Source: Myxococcus stipitatus
Lineage (GTDB): Bacteria; Myxococcota; Myxococcia; Myxococcales; Myxococcaceae
NCBI RefSeq assembly: GCF_037414475.1
Contig: NZ_CP147913.1
Coordinates: 2,604,001 to 2,668,000, forward strand
DNA length: 64,000 nucleotides
Direction of reading: 5' to 3'
Part shown: piece by piece, positions 63,700 through 64,000 of the stretch
Numbering within the stretch: position 1 is the stretch's first letter
Layout of the letters: each line of letters starts with the position of its first letter
The notes under the pieces: model-generated
Seen by the model: the letters and a program-made list of their open reading frames with translations, nothing else
Database searches by the model: none
Told to the model about the DNA's origin: nothing
Program-made: the position numbers and the translations under genes

Positions 63700-64000
63700 A
63701 TGCAATTCACTCTCATCGATATCTGGCACCACACGGGCACGTTCGCCCGTATGATCATCTTCACCCTGGCCATCATGTCGGTGGCGTCCCTGGTCGTGAT
63801 GGCGGAGCGGATGATCGTCTTCCGGAAGACCCGGTCCGACAGCCGCAACTTCGCGGCCAAGATGGGCGCCATCCTGGCGAAGGGCGACCTGACCACCGCG
63901 GCCAACACGAACCTGGGCAAGGACGTGGGCCACCTGGGCCGGGTGATCAACTCCGGTCTCACCGCGTACCGCATCAGCCCCAACAACAAGGACGTCGCGG
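63700..64000 (+). CDS. ExbB/TolQ/MotA family proton channel (partial, cut by window end)
   Basis: ATG 63700 follows a GAGGAGGAGCG site. The visible 100 residues give MQFTLIDIWHHTGTFARMII, a first membrane helix (TLAIMSVASLVVMAERM) and the helical cytoplasmic segment DSRNFAAKMGAILAKGDLTT. This is the N-terminal part of an ExbB/TolQ protein, which partners TonB. The gene continues past the right edge. Confidence 0.88.
   Translation, partial: MQFTLIDIWHHTGTFARMIIFTLAIMSVASLVVMAERMIVFRKTRSDSRNFAAKMGAILAKGDLTTAANTNLGKDVGHLGRVINSGLTAYRISPNNKDVA

Overview
The window is high-GC DNA with the gene content of a fruiting myxobacterium (Myxococcota, Myxococcus/Corallococcus-like). Pointers are: a Ser/Thr kinase fused to a PilZ-type domain, many lipoproteins of unknown role, a DUF1592/DUF1552 pair, a TonB-dependent receptor beside its own TonB and ExbB/TolQ genes, a large CARDB-repeat lipoprotein, and Lys/Ala-rich protein tails. 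The genus is an inference; no rRNA or species marker is present.

Left part, about 1-17.8 kb: an accessory, decaying region. Intact genes are DUF4291, two outer-membrane-like proteins (one probably frameshifted), a DUF1592/DUF1552 pair, a small Cys-rich secreted protein, a DHFR/RibD-like reductase, a ricin-type lectin, lipoproteins and an S9 peptidase. Between them lie broken genes: an internally deleted copy of the DHFR-like gene, an FG-GAP/VCBS fragment, a DUF1214 fragment, an amidohydrolase fragment and a tRNA-Tyr pseudogene.

Middle, 17.9-23.5 kb: the most unusual part. Nine tRNA-like genes in tandem (anticodons for Tyr, Cys, Phe, Trp, Thr, Met, Val and two Leu) run into an HNH endonuclease gene, a terminator and two Ser tRNA-like genes. 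Several have very small D-arms, and both Leu-anticodon members lack the long variable arm expected of tRNA-Leu. After a c-type cytochrome lipoprotein comes a 939-residue protein fusing a ClpA/B-like double AAA+ ATPase to a release-factor-2-like domain that has lost its GGQ and SPF motifs. The proximity of odd tRNAs, a nuclease and an unfoldase/release-factor fusion is the best candidate here for an undescribed translation-related system. That link is inference.

Right part, 23.5-64 kb: mostly ordinary core genome. It holds the CARDB lipoprotein, a polysaccharide deacetylase, RNase J, YajQ, RimO, LolA, a TrmH-type methyltransferase, the rplU-rpmA-obg cluster (Obg with a histone-like tail), the kinase-PilZ protein, a 2-oxoglutarate/Fe(II)-type oxygenase, a nitrilase-fold protein without its catalytic Cys, gatCAB, ftsK, a THUMP-type RNA methyltransferase, plsY, a radical SAM protein, and a TonB-dependent receptor with tonB and the start of exbB/tolQ at the right edge.

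Long open frames antisense to genuine genes are common here because of codon-position GC bias and were left out.
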